A stretch of DNA of 22,795 nt, taken from NCBI GenBank assembly GCA_004524515.1, contig SDNV01000037.1:1-22795 (forward strand), given 5' to 3'. A model generated the notes under the pieces. That model was not told where the DNA came from. It did not search any database and saw only the letters and a list, made by a program, of their open reading frames with translations. Of this stretch, positions 8,623-15,587 are shown one piece after another. Numbering within the stretch: the first letter of the stretch is position 1; each line of letters starts with the position of its first letter. This DNA comes from Promethearchaeota archaeon (GTDB lineage Archaea; Asgardarchaeota; Lokiarchaeia; Sigynarchaeales; SOKP01). Both the position numbers and the translations under genes were made by a program.

Positions 8623-9789
8623 ATGGCGGATATAAAAAATTTAGTAGTAATTGGAGCAGGGCAAATGGGTACGGGTATTGGGCAGGTTGCGTTAATGGCT
8701 GGATTTAATGTCACTATGGTTGATATTAAAGATGAGTATGTTGACAAAAGCTACGCTAACATAGAAGACGGTATGAAAAAGTTAGAAGCTAAAGGAGCAT
8801 TGAAAGGAAAGACAGCTGGAGAGTTCTTAGCAAATTTAAAGAAATCTACTGATAATGCATCTGCTGTAAAAGATGCAGATATTATGATTGAAGCTGTCAT
8901 TGAAGATATGGATATTAAGAAGAAGGTCTTTAAAACCTGCGATGAAAATGCACCTGCTCACTGTATTCTCGCTTCAAATACATCAACGATGTCAATTACA
9001 GAAATGGCTACGGCTACCAATAGACCAGACAAAGTTATTGGAATGCATTTCTTTAATCCTGTACCATTGATGAGATGCATTGAAGTAATTTACGGTGATA
9101 AAACCTCCGATCAAAGTGTAGATATCGGCATGGAATTTGCAGGGAAATTACCTTGTCTTAGGGGCGATAGATATATTGCGAAAGTCTTAAAGGACAGACC
9201 TGGATTTATAGTAAATAGAGTTACTGCACCAGTTCAGATATATCAGAATTACTTATTCGATTTAGTCGCAGAAAAAGGAATCACATGGGAGCAACTCGAC
9301 AATGATTCCGGTGGACCAATGCCTACCTGTGTTTTGGCAGATTATGTAGGTATTGATACGATATATCATGGTCTCAAATATTATGAAAAAACATTATCTC
9401 CCGATTTCGCCCCTGGAAAAGTAATTACTAAAATGTTTAACGAGGGAAAATTAGGAGCCAAAACAGGACAAGGATTCTATGATTGGTCAAAGGGTCGCCC
9501 TTCTCCCAGCAGAAAGGCTGGAAAAGCAAGATTATATAAACTTCAATATCCAATAGCTATAATGGTAAATGAAGGATGTAGAATTCTTGAAGAAGGAATT
9601 ACTACAAGTTGGGAAGTGATAGATGATGCATTGATGGCAGGGATGAATATGCCAGGTCCAATGCGCCCCAATGTCGAAAATAGTGCAAAACAAGTAGAAG
9701 TATTGAATGAACTTGTGGAAATGACGGGTAAGACTTATTTTAAACCCTGTGAACTCTTAAAGTCCGGCAAATGGGTAGAAATGAAGTAA
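8623..9789 (+). CDS. 3-hydroxyacyl-CoA dehydrogenase paralog A (388 aa from this start)
   Basis: An NAD-dependent dehydrogenase expected to oxidise (S)-3-hydroxyacyl-CoA to 3-ketoacyl-CoA. The Rossmann domain (about 1-190) has GAGQMG (11-16) and an aspartate after the second strand (MVDIKD, D34), which favours NAD over NADP. Catalytic residues fit H142 (HFFNP) and E154 (IEVI), with SNTST at about 118-122. A 3HCDH C-terminal domain follows (about 195-290, from PGFIVNR to KTGQGFYDW). A second half-domain (about 310-388) then contains NEGCRILEEG and MAGMNMPGP and ends CELLKSGKWVEMK. The family's usual single-domain length is about 280-320. An in-frame ATG at 8614 exists, but the one at 8623 is better placed behind AGGATGA and matches the N-terminus of paralog B. 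The last 60 bp recur at 11172-11231. Confidence 0.9.
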   Translation: MADIKNLVVIGAGQMGTGIGQVALMAGFNVTMVDIKDEYVDKSYANIEDGMKKLEAKGALKGKTAGEFLANLKKSTDNASAVKDADIMIEAVIEDMDIKKKVFKTCDENAPAHCILASNTSTMSITEMATATNRPDKVIGMHFFNPVPLMRCIEVIYGDKTSDQSVDIGMEFAGKLPCLRGDRYIAKVLKDRPGFIVNRVTAPVQIYQNYLFDLVAEKGITWEQLDNDSGGPMPTCVLADYVGIDTIYHGLKYYEKTLSPDFAPGKVITKMFNEGKLGAKTGQGFYDWSKGRPSPSRKAGKARLYKLQYPIAIMVNEGCRILEEGITTSWEVIDDALMAGMNMPGPMRPNVENSAKQVEVLNELVEMTGKTYFKPCELLKSGKWVEMK

Positions 9790-9824
9790 AATCAATAAAT
9801 ATCACTTATAGTCTTTAAATCTCA

Positions 9825-9841
9825 TTTTTTTTTTTGTTTTT
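9825..9841 (+). terminator. T-rich termination tract after paralog A
   Basis: Sixteen T in 17 positions, interrupted by one G, lie about 35 bp after the stop codon. This is typical of archaeal intrinsic termination and separates the dehydrogenase from the HEAT-like/GNAT genes. Confidence 0.5.
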
Positions 9842-9989
9842 GGTTAAGTATCTAAATATCTTTTTTTTTAACAAGGAATTAATGGTATTCTTTGTGTCAT
9901 TTCAACATTTATATTTTGTATTTTTTTTGAAATTATAAGAATTTTTATCAGTCCAATAGAATTAATATAGGAGTTACTTAATAAAATAT

Positions 9990-10223
9990 TTGTACAATTT
10001 AAGTCCAAGAGAAATATTTATAGCATATCAGAATAAAAAACTAGAACCGAATTCGGTGATAGATTATCTTAATGCTTTCAAAGAAGAAAGCGATAATGAT
10101 GATCAAAGAGTCGAGGCATTTCATTATTTGGTTAAAATAGATATTTTAGAACTTAATTTCATTCTCACTCAAAAAGACAAATACTCAAAAAGGATAATTT
10201 TTTATTCCTTTTTTACTATTTAA
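9990..10223 (+). CDS. Short HEAT-repeat-like protein, probably a truncated gene (77 aa)
   Basis: The sequence LSPREIFIAYQNKKLEPNSVIDYL followed by SDNDDQRVEAFHYLVKI resembles the N-terminal segment and first helix pair of HEAT-repeat proteins that are common in Lokiarchaeia. In those proteins further helical repeats follow, whereas here the protein ends after about 77 residues with a non-repeat, aromatic tail (KRIIFYSFFTI), so it looks like a truncated remnant. The start is uncertain. TTG at 9990 is 17 bases from the nearest AGGAG (9969-9973), while a rare ATA codon at 9981 is in frame at better spacing, as if an ATG had been lost. It is followed closely by two more plus-strand genes. The family assignment comes from pattern memory and is moderate. 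Confidence 0.45.
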   Translation: MYNLSPREIFIAYQNKKLEPNSVIDYLNAFKEESDNDDQRVEAFHYLVKIDILELNFILTQKDKYSKRIIFYSFFTI

Positions 10224-10257
10224 ATAATGTTTAGATAATTAATATAAGGTAAATAGA

Positions 10258-10467
10258 ATGAAAACTCAAGAGAAAATTCAAAAATTTGAAGATATTCAGG
10301 AACCGGAGGATTTCTATATCATGTCTACTAATGATGATCTTGTATTACAGTCAAAAGAAGCTGTAGAACTTTTATTGAAAGACTTAGAAAATGTAAAATA
10401 TAATGAAAAGTTGGCTAATTTTTATTCGAATTTGGAAAATAAGATTATAGATCTTACAAAAAAATAA
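10258..10467 (+). CDS. Small acidic protein, candidate antitoxin of the adjacent GNAT gene (69 aa)
   Basis: A soluble, charged, probably helical protein with an acidic N-terminal half (QKFEDIQEPEDFYIM) and a lysine-rich end. It has an AAGG site nine bases before ATG. It ends 23 bp before the GNAT-toxin-like gene on the same strand, the order in which antitoxin genes usually precede GNAT toxin genes. It does not show the ribbon-helix-helix (DUF1778-type) N-terminus of known partners of TacT/AtaT-like toxins, and I recognise no other domain. The antitoxin role is inferred only from position, size and charge. Confidence 0.5.
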   Translation: MKTQEKIQKFEDIQEPEDFYIMSTNDDLVLQSKEAVELLLKDLENVKYNEKLANFYSNLENKIIDLTKK

Positions 10468-10490
10468 AATCTTGATTAAAGGTTTTATTT

Positions 10491-11057
10491 ATGACAGAAA
10501 TTACTCCTATCTTTGAAAAGATAGACTTTACCTTTCCCTTCAAAAATTATGAGTTTAATTCCGGGATTCAAGAATTAGACGACTTTTTTTATAAGGGAGC
10601 TAAAATTTTTATTAAATACGGATATTCTCAAATCTATATTTTAAGAGAATCAGAAAAAGCTAATATAATTGGCTATTTTACACTTTCGAGTTCAACCATT
10701 CAGTGGGATGAATCACTCACTATAGAGAAACTTACGAGATATGTTCCGGGGATTCTTTTAGGGATGTTTGCTATTGACAAAAGATTCCGAAGAAAAAAAT
10801 TTGGTTCTGATTTAATAAAAAAAGCTGTAACTATTGCTTTGAAAATTTCAAAAGATATAGGCTGCAGATGTGTTTTTGTTGATTCTCTTATTAATCCAGA
10901 AACGGTTAATTTCTATCTAAATATGGGATTTGATTTTGTTGATAAACCTTTAGGAAAAATAATTATTAATAAACTAGATTCCAAGGAGAAAATTGATAAA
11001 ACTACTATCAAGATGTATTTTGATTTATTTAAAATTAAGAATCCTAGTATGTCATGA
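10491..11057 (+). CDS. GNAT acetyltransferase resembling toxin of GNAT-type toxin-antitoxin pairs (188 aa)
   Basis: The layout follows TacT/AtaT-like toxins, which acetylate aminoacyl-tRNA: an F-x-SG-x-x-ELD-x-F opening (22-32), NIIGYFTLSSSTI (58-70), PGILLGMFAIDKRF (86-99), the acetyl-CoA pyrophosphate loop, then VFVDSLINPETVNFYLNMGF (128-147) with the tyrosine Y142 at the expected catalytic place. The acetyl-CoA loop reads RRKKFG (100-105) where the family usually has (Q/R)-x-x-G-x-G, so the first glycine is lysine. This could weaken cofactor binding or reflect a divergent branch. AAAGG is nine bases before ATG. It follows a small acidic gene that may be its antitoxin. A chromosomal acetyltransferase without toxin role is the main alternative. 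Confidence 0.72.
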   Translation: MTEITPIFEKIDFTFPFKNYEFNSGIQELDDFFYKGAKIFIKYGYSQIYILRESEKANIIGYFTLSSSTIQWDESLTIEKLTRYVPGILLGMFAIDKRFRRKKFGSDLIKKAVTIALKISKDIGCRCVFVDSLINPETVNFYLNMGFDFVDKPLGKIIINKLDSKEKIDKTTIKMYFDLFKIKNPSMS

Positions 11058-11066
11058 ATTATTTAC

Positions 11067-11126
11067 AATGATTATTGGAAAGCTTAAAGTAATAACATAA
11101 TCATTCATCGTTCTCTATTGAATGAT
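11067..11126. repeat. Overlapping inverted repeats after the GNAT gene
   Basis: AATGATTAT (11067-11075) pairs exactly with ATAATCATT (11097-11105). Within that second arm, ATCATTCA (11100-11107) also pairs exactly with TGAATGAT (11119-11126), so two hairpins compete for one arm. The block starts ten bases after the GNAT stop codon and ends about 45 bp before the dehydrogenase relic. It may be a terminator, an operator or the end of a small inserted segment; no matching copy is seen on the left side near 9790-9989. Confidence 0.5.
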
Positions 11127-11171
11127 CTTAATTACAGTAACTAATTTAAAATATTATGAATATCGCCATTT

Positions 11172-11231
11172 AAGACTTATTTTAAACCCTGTGAACTCTT
11201 AAAGTCTGGGAAATGGGTAGAAATGAAATGA
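11172..11231 (+). pseudogene. Relic: last 19 codons and stop of a 3-hydroxyacyl-CoA dehydrogenase
   Basis: These 60 bases match the end of paralog A (9730-9789) at 56 of 60 positions. The encoded peptide KTYFKPCELLKSGKWVEMK is identical in all 19 residues. Three differences are silent third-position changes, and the fourth turns TAA into TGA. Similarity begins and ends abruptly: the base before is shared, but neither the sequence upstream nor the DNA after the stop matches. There is no start codon or upstream frame. The silent pattern shows the source was still a functional gene after it diverged from A, so this is the stump of a lost fourth paralog or a copied 3' end carried by an inserted segment. 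Confidence 0.88.
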
Positions 11232-11599
11232 TTTATATAAATCCATATTTTTTTTTAATTTTTAATTTTAAAAAATTCAAATTTACTTTCTTGAGATTAA
11301 CGGGCTTATAATCTCAGAAATTTTCGTAGTTTGGACTTTATCTCCTCATCTTTCCATATTTTCTCTAAAGAGGTAAGAATCTTCATTGATTTAGGAAAGA
11401 TTGAGATTATATTTTCAGCCAAATCCATAAAATTAAATTATTTGAGTTTTCCAATATATTCGGGATTTTTTGAAGAATCAGAGAATTCAATAATTAATTT
11501 ATTTTAAAAATTCTTAATAATTCATAAATAACTATTAATTTAGAGCCTTGTGCTCTTACTCTTTTTAAATAAAAAATAAAACAAAAAGGATGAAAGAAA
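11232..11599. other. Non-coding gap before paralog B with two hairpins and a TATA box
   Basis: I see no convincing gene in these 368 bases. A hairpin with exact 8-bp arms, TGAGATTA (11292-11299) and TAATCTCA (11309-11316), lies after a T-rich stretch (11249-11256) that may have terminated the lost dehydrogenase. A small dyad AGAGC/GCTCT (11542-11546 and 11552-11556) sits just upstream of a TATA-like TTTTTAAATA (11562-11571), placed about 30-40 bp before the ATG of paralog B. The dyad overlaps where a BRE or regulator site would be. A 40-codon minus frame (11306-11428) is treated as chance. Confidence 0.45.
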
Positions 11600-12775
11600 A
11601 TGGTTGATATTAAGAAAATTGCATGTTTAGGAGTAGGTTTGATGGGACAAGGTATAGCTCAAGTCTCATTAATGGCCGGTTATGATGTAGTATTAGTAGA
11701 TATTAAGGATGAGTTCGTGGACAACGCTTATGAAGGTATTAAGGAGGGTTTGAAAAAAGTCGAAGCAAAAGGTGGCTTAGGAGCGGGTGTTACTGCGGCA
11801 GATATAATTGCAAACTGTTCGAAATCGATAGATTTAGCTTCTGCCGTGAAAGATGTTGATATGGTGATTGAGGCAGTCATTGAGAAAATGGAAGTAAAGA
11901 AAGCCGTATGTAAAACTACTATGGATAATGGCCCTGATCATATAATCTTTGCATCTAATACGTCTACAATGAGTATTACCGAGATTGGAAAGGATTCTGG
12001 AAAACCTGGCCAAGTTTGTGGCATTCATTTCTTCAATCCAGTACCTTTAATGCGCTGTATTGAAGTAATCAAGGGTGCTGACACCTCCGAAGAGACATTT
12101 AACACAGCTATAGAAGTTGCTGGAAAATTACCTTGTTTAAGAGGTAAAAGATATATCGCTCCTGTACTTAAAGACCGTCCTGGTTTCATAGTAAATCGTC
12201 TAAATGCTCCGGTACAGATTTACATGAATTATATCTTCGACAAAGCCGCGGAGCAAGGTATTCCATGGGCGCAAATCGATGCTGACGCAGGCGACCTTAT
12301 GCCAATGGGTCCTACTGAATTAGCGGATTATGTGGGTTTGGATACTATGTTTCATGTGGGGAACTACTATTCTGAAACTCTATCTCCTGACTTCAAACCA
12401 GGAAAGGTATTAACTAAAATGGTAGAAGAAGGTAAATTAGGAAGAAAAACAGGAAAAGGCTTTCATGATTGGTCCCAAGGACGACCAAAAATTGATAAAT
12501 CTAAAAAAGCGGGTTTATTCAATTTAGAAAATACGATGGCTATATTACTGAATGAAGGTTGTAGAATCTTGGAAGAAGGTGTTGCCTCAGGTTTTAAAAC
12601 CATTGATGATGCTAATATGGCCGGTATGAACACACCGGGTCCATTTGGGGCAGGTAAAAAAAATTATGCTCAATGGGCACAGTTACTTGAAAAACTTGCA
12701 GATGAAACAGGAAAAGAATACCTAAGACCCTGCGAATTGATGAAGTCTGGTGACTTCACGAAAATGCGAAAATAA
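11600..12775 (+). CDS. 3-hydroxyacyl-CoA dehydrogenase paralog B (391 aa)
   Basis: It has the same architecture as paralog A. The NAD loop is GVGLMG (11-16), with D34 for NAD preference. SNTST is at 119-123, and the catalytic pair is H143 (HFFNP) and E155. The C-terminal domain runs from PGFIVNR (194-200) to RKTGKGFHDW (282-291). A second half-domain (about 310-391) carries NEGCRILEEG, DDANMAGMNTPGPF and the ending CELMKSGDFTKMRK. All three paralogs share a segment, LPCLRG-x-R-x-x-A-x-VLKDRPGF (about 178-195), several residues longer than in human short-chain HADH, so they form their own subfamily. No enoyl-CoA hydratase domain is attached, unlike bifunctional archaeal homologues. The start follows AAAGGATGA, matching paralog A. 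The true substrate could be an acyl-CoA or a free 3-hydroxy acid. Confidence 0.92.
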   Translation: MVDIKKIACLGVGLMGQGIAQVSLMAGYDVVLVDIKDEFVDNAYEGIKEGLKKVEAKGGLGAGVTAADIIANCSKSIDLASAVKDVDMVIEAVIEKMEVKKAVCKTTMDNGPDHIIFASNTSTMSITEIGKDSGKPGQVCGIHFFNPVPLMRCIEVIKGADTSEETFNTAIEVAGKLPCLRGKRYIAPVLKDRPGFIVNRLNAPVQIYMNYIFDKAAEQGIPWAQIDADAGDLMPMGPTELADYVGLDTMFHVGNYYSETLSPDFKPGKVLTKMVEEGKLGRKTGKGFHDWSQGRPKIDKSKKAGLFNLENTMAILLNEGCRILEEGVASGFKTIDDANMAGMNTPGPFGAGKKNYAQWAQLLEKLADETGKEYLRPCELMKSGDFTKMRK

Positions 12776-12798
12776 GTGCATACAATCTAAACCCGTAA

Positions 12799-12813
12799 TT
12801 TTTCTTTTTTTTT
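12799..12813 (+). terminator. T-rich termination tract after paralog B
   Basis: T runs of 5 and 9 broken by a single C lie about 25 bp after the stop codon. With the separate ribosome binding site and A+T-rich leader of paralog C, this suggests B and C are transcribed separately. Confidence 0.45.
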
Positions 12814-12972
12814 ATTACTAAAACTTATTCAAAAATTCTTTATACTTAAATAATAAATAATAATTTAGAGAAATTAAATTTTTTAAATTTAAAATCGACT
12901 TTTTTATTATTTTTTAAAAAAATCCAAATAAAATAAAAAACGAAAAAGAAATTATCAAGAGAGGTATAAAAT

Positions 12973-14139
12973 ATGACTCAAGAAGTAAGAAATATAGCAA
13001 TTATAGGTGCTGGTTTGATGGGAAATGGCATTGCTCAGATTTCCTTGATGGCAGGATACAACGTTATGATGGTTGATGTCAAACAAGAGTTTATTGATAA
13101 AGGTGTAGCTGCTATTGAAGATGGTTTAAAAAGACTTGAAGCAAAAGGGCAATTGAATGCCGCGGAGGTAATGGGAAAATTTAGAACCTCATTAGATTTA
13201 GCTTCTGCGGTTAAAGATACCGATTTTATTATAGAAGCTGTTGTTGAAAATATGGATGTTAAGAAAAGTGTATTTAAAACCTGTGATGAGAATTCTCCAC
13301 CTCATTGCATTATATCTACAAATACTTCTACAATGTCTATAACAGAAATCGCATCAGCGACTAATAAAGAGGATAAATGTATAGGGATACATTTTTTTAA
13401 TCCTCCTCCATTAATGAGGTTAGTTGAGGTCATTAAAGGAGAGAAATCATCAGATGAAGCAATGGATATTGGAGTAAGAGTAGGAGAGAGTCTTCCCTGC
13501 CTAAGAGGAAGTAGATTTGTTGCCAGAGTCTTGAAAGACAGACCCGGTTTTATAGTTAATAGATTGAATGCTCCAGTCTCAATATATTCCAGCTATATTA
13601 CAGATTTAGCTTTCGAAAAAGGAATTCCGTGGGAACAAATCGATGCTGATACAGGAGGTATAATGCCTATGCCACCATATGTATTAGCTGATTACGTGGG
13701 CCTTGATACAGCTTATCATGTCGCCAATTATTATGCTAAAACCTTATCTCCTGATTTTAAACCGGGAAAAATTTTAACTAAGATGGTAGAAGAGGGAAAA
13801 TTAGGGAGAAAAACAGGTCAAGGTTATTATGATTGGTCAAAAGGTACTCCAAAACCAGATATGTCTAAAAAAGCAGGACTACTGGATTTAGAACTTGTAA
13901 TGGCAATACGATTAAACGAGGGTTGTAGATTAATAGAAGAAGGAGTAGTAAATGGCTGGAAGATAATCGACGATGCAAATATGGCAGGAATGAACACACC
14001 AGGTCCTTTTTCAGCGGGAAAAAATAATTATGAACGTTGGACTAAAAAATTAGATGAATTTGTGGAAAAATCAGGGAAGGAATACCTGAGACCATGCGAG
14101 TTAATGAGGACTGGAAAATTTGTCAAGATGCGAAAATAA
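12973..14139 (+). CDS. 3-hydroxyacyl-CoA dehydrogenase paralog C (388 aa)
   Basis: Third member of the array, with the NAD loop GAGLMG (12-17), the HFFNP histidine H140 and E152, RKTGQGYYDW closing the 3HCDH domain, and the extra half-domain with NEGCRLIEEG and MAGMNTPGPF ending CELMRTGKFVKMRK. It is closer to B than to A in the C-terminal block. One difference is at the active-site loop: A and B read ASNTST, while C reads STNTST, so the serine equivalent to human HADH S137 is a threonine. It also has PPPLM where A and B have PVPLM after HFFN. These point to a different substrate rather than loss of function. GAGAGG precedes the ATG at good spacing. Confidence 0.92.
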   Translation: MTQEVRNIAIIGAGLMGNGIAQISLMAGYNVMMVDVKQEFIDKGVAAIEDGLKRLEAKGQLNAAEVMGKFRTSLDLASAVKDTDFIIEAVVENMDVKKSVFKTCDENSPPHCIISTNTSTMSITEIASATNKEDKCIGIHFFNPPPLMRLVEVIKGEKSSDEAMDIGVRVGESLPCLRGSRFVARVLKDRPGFIVNRLNAPVSIYSSYITDLAFEKGIPWEQIDADTGGIMPMPPYVLADYVGLDTAYHVANYYAKTLSPDFKPGKILTKMVEEGKLGRKTGQGYYDWSKGTPKPDMSKKAGLLDLELVMAIRLNEGCRLIEEGVVNGWKIIDDANMAGMNTPGPFSAGKNNYERWTKKLDEFVEKSGKEYLRPCELMRTGKFVKMRK

Positions 14140-14171
14140 AAGTAACTTCTAATAATATTTAAATTAAATTC

Positions 14172-14185
14172 TCTTTTCTTTTTTT
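14172..14185 (+). terminator. T-rich termination tract after paralog C
   Basis: A pyrimidine-rich run of mostly T lies about 30 bp after the stop codon and before the next gene, consistent with archaeal termination at the end of the dehydrogenase array. Confidence 0.4.
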
Positions 14186-14260
14186 AAACCTGCTCGATTA
14201 AAAACTTATTTTAGACAAGCTTCTTTTATATTATTTAGTTTAAATGAGGTTAAATTTCAA

Positions 14261-15565
14261 TTGGTAAGAAAACAAAAAATTGTATTAATCGGTGCGGGAT
14301 CTCTGATCTTTGGTTTGGGAGAGATCGGAAATATATTAAATTCTAAAGTTTTAGAGGGAAGCACAATATGTCTTCATGATATAAATCCAGAAACTTTAAA
14401 TTTATCATATAAAGCATGTCAATCGGCAATAGAAAGAAAAAAATTAGATTTTGAAGTGGAACAAACCACTAATAGATCAGATGCCCTACATAGCGCTAGT
14501 TTTGTAATTAATTCAATCGAAATTTCTCCAAGGTATCCTTTATTAGATTTAGATTTTAGAATTCCTCAAGAATTTGGGAATAAACAAATATCTGGAGAAA
14601 ATGGAGGTCCGGGTGGACTTTTTCATTCTCTAAGAGTTATTCCTCCTATTTTAGAAATTTGTGAAGATATACAAAAGATCTGTCCGAATGCGTTCTTAAT
14701 TAACTTTTCAAATCCTATGTCTCGGATATGTTTAGCCATAAAACGGAAATCCCCCGGATTAAAATTTGTAGGTCTTTGTCATGAATTTTATCATTTTCTT
14801 CCTATATTAAGCAGAATTTTAGATACTCCAATATCAAATTTAGAAGTTAAAGGAGGGGGATTAAATCATTTTGGGGTATTTTTAGAAATTAAATATAAGG
14901 ATTCTGGAAAAGATGCATATCCAGATGTTCGAAAGAAAGGTCCAAAATTATTAGCGAATATGAAATCTTATGATGGATTTAAGCTTATTGGCTTTATTTT
15001 GGAAACTTATGGTTATTGCCCCTATACCACTGATAGTCATTACGGCGAATACTTACAATGGGCATGGGAAAAAGCAGATATACCAACTGTACGGCATTTT
15101 TGGAGTTCACACGGCAGAGTTCTTACCCAATATCGTTTTGATAAATTAAAACAATTCATTGAAAGAGGACAGGGATATAAGGCAGTAAAACCTGATGAAG
15201 AACATGCAATTCCCATAATCGAGGGAATACTAACAGATTCGAATCATATTGAACACTCTGTAAATGTTCCCAATGAAGGTGTATTTACGAATCTCCCTAA
15301 AGATGCTGTGGTTGAATGTCCGGCAATTGTAAATAAAAAGGGAGTAAATGGACTTAAATTGGGAGAATATCCAAAATCACTTGCTGCACTTTTAAGGATA
15401 CAATATTCAGTGCAGGATTTGGTTGTAGAAGCAGCGATTAATAAATCCCGAGATCTTGCTCTCCAAGCACTTCTAGCGGATCCTGTCGTGGAGACTTATT
15501 GGCAAGCAAAAAATATTTTAGATGAAATTTTGAAAGTACAAGCGGATTATATTCAATTAGGGTGA
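14261..15565 (+). CDS. Glycoside hydrolase family 4 protein (434 aa)
   Basis: GH4 enzymes cleave glycosides by an NAD- and Mn-dependent oxidation-elimination mechanism. Seen here are the N-terminal NAD loop IGAGSLIFG (10-18), GENGGPGGLFHSLRVIPP (112-129), FSNPM (149-153), the metal cysteine in GLCHE (C173) and the metal histidine in GLNHF (H203). A TTDSHYGEY element (256-264) stands where MelA-like members have SSGHLSEY, and GVFTNLPKDAVVECP lies near the C-terminus. It is clearly distinct from the GH4 at 16263-17633. The SGENGG form in place of GDTLGPGG suggests another specificity, such as a uronide or other glycoside; the exact substrate is unknown. The start is TTG behind GAGGT (14246-14250). 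It is convergent with a GNAT gene, 22 bp apart. Confidence 0.85.
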   Translation: MVRKQKIVLIGAGSLIFGLGEIGNILNSKVLEGSTICLHDINPETLNLSYKACQSAIERKKLDFEVEQTTNRSDALHSASFVINSIEISPRYPLLDLDFRIPQEFGNKQISGENGGPGGLFHSLRVIPPILEICEDIQKICPNAFLINFSNPMSRICLAIKRKSPGLKFVGLCHEFYHFLPILSRILDTPISNLEVKGGGLNHFGVFLEIKYKDSGKDAYPDVRKKGPKLLANMKSYDGFKLIGFILETYGYCPYTTDSHYGEYLQWAWEKADIPTVRHFWSSHGRVLTQYRFDKLKQFIERGQGYKAVKPDEEHAIPIIEGILTDSNHIEHSVNVPNEGVFTNLPKDAVVECPAIVNKKGVNGLKLGEYPKSLAALLRIQYSVQDLVVEAAINKSRDLALQALLADPVVETYWQAKNILDEILKVQADYIQLG

Positions 15566-15587
15566 TTTTTTCAGGTACTAAGAAAAT

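Noticed and set aside
9990..11231. Insertion sequence with its own transposase
   Set aside because: None of the three genes resembles a transposase or integrase and no terminal inverted repeats bound the segment, so an autonomous element is not supported.
11306..11428. 40-codon minus-strand frame (MDLAENIISIFPKSMKIL start)
   Set aside because: No ribosome binding site, very short, overlaps the hairpin at 11292-11316, no recognised similarity; could be a gene remnant but not supportable.
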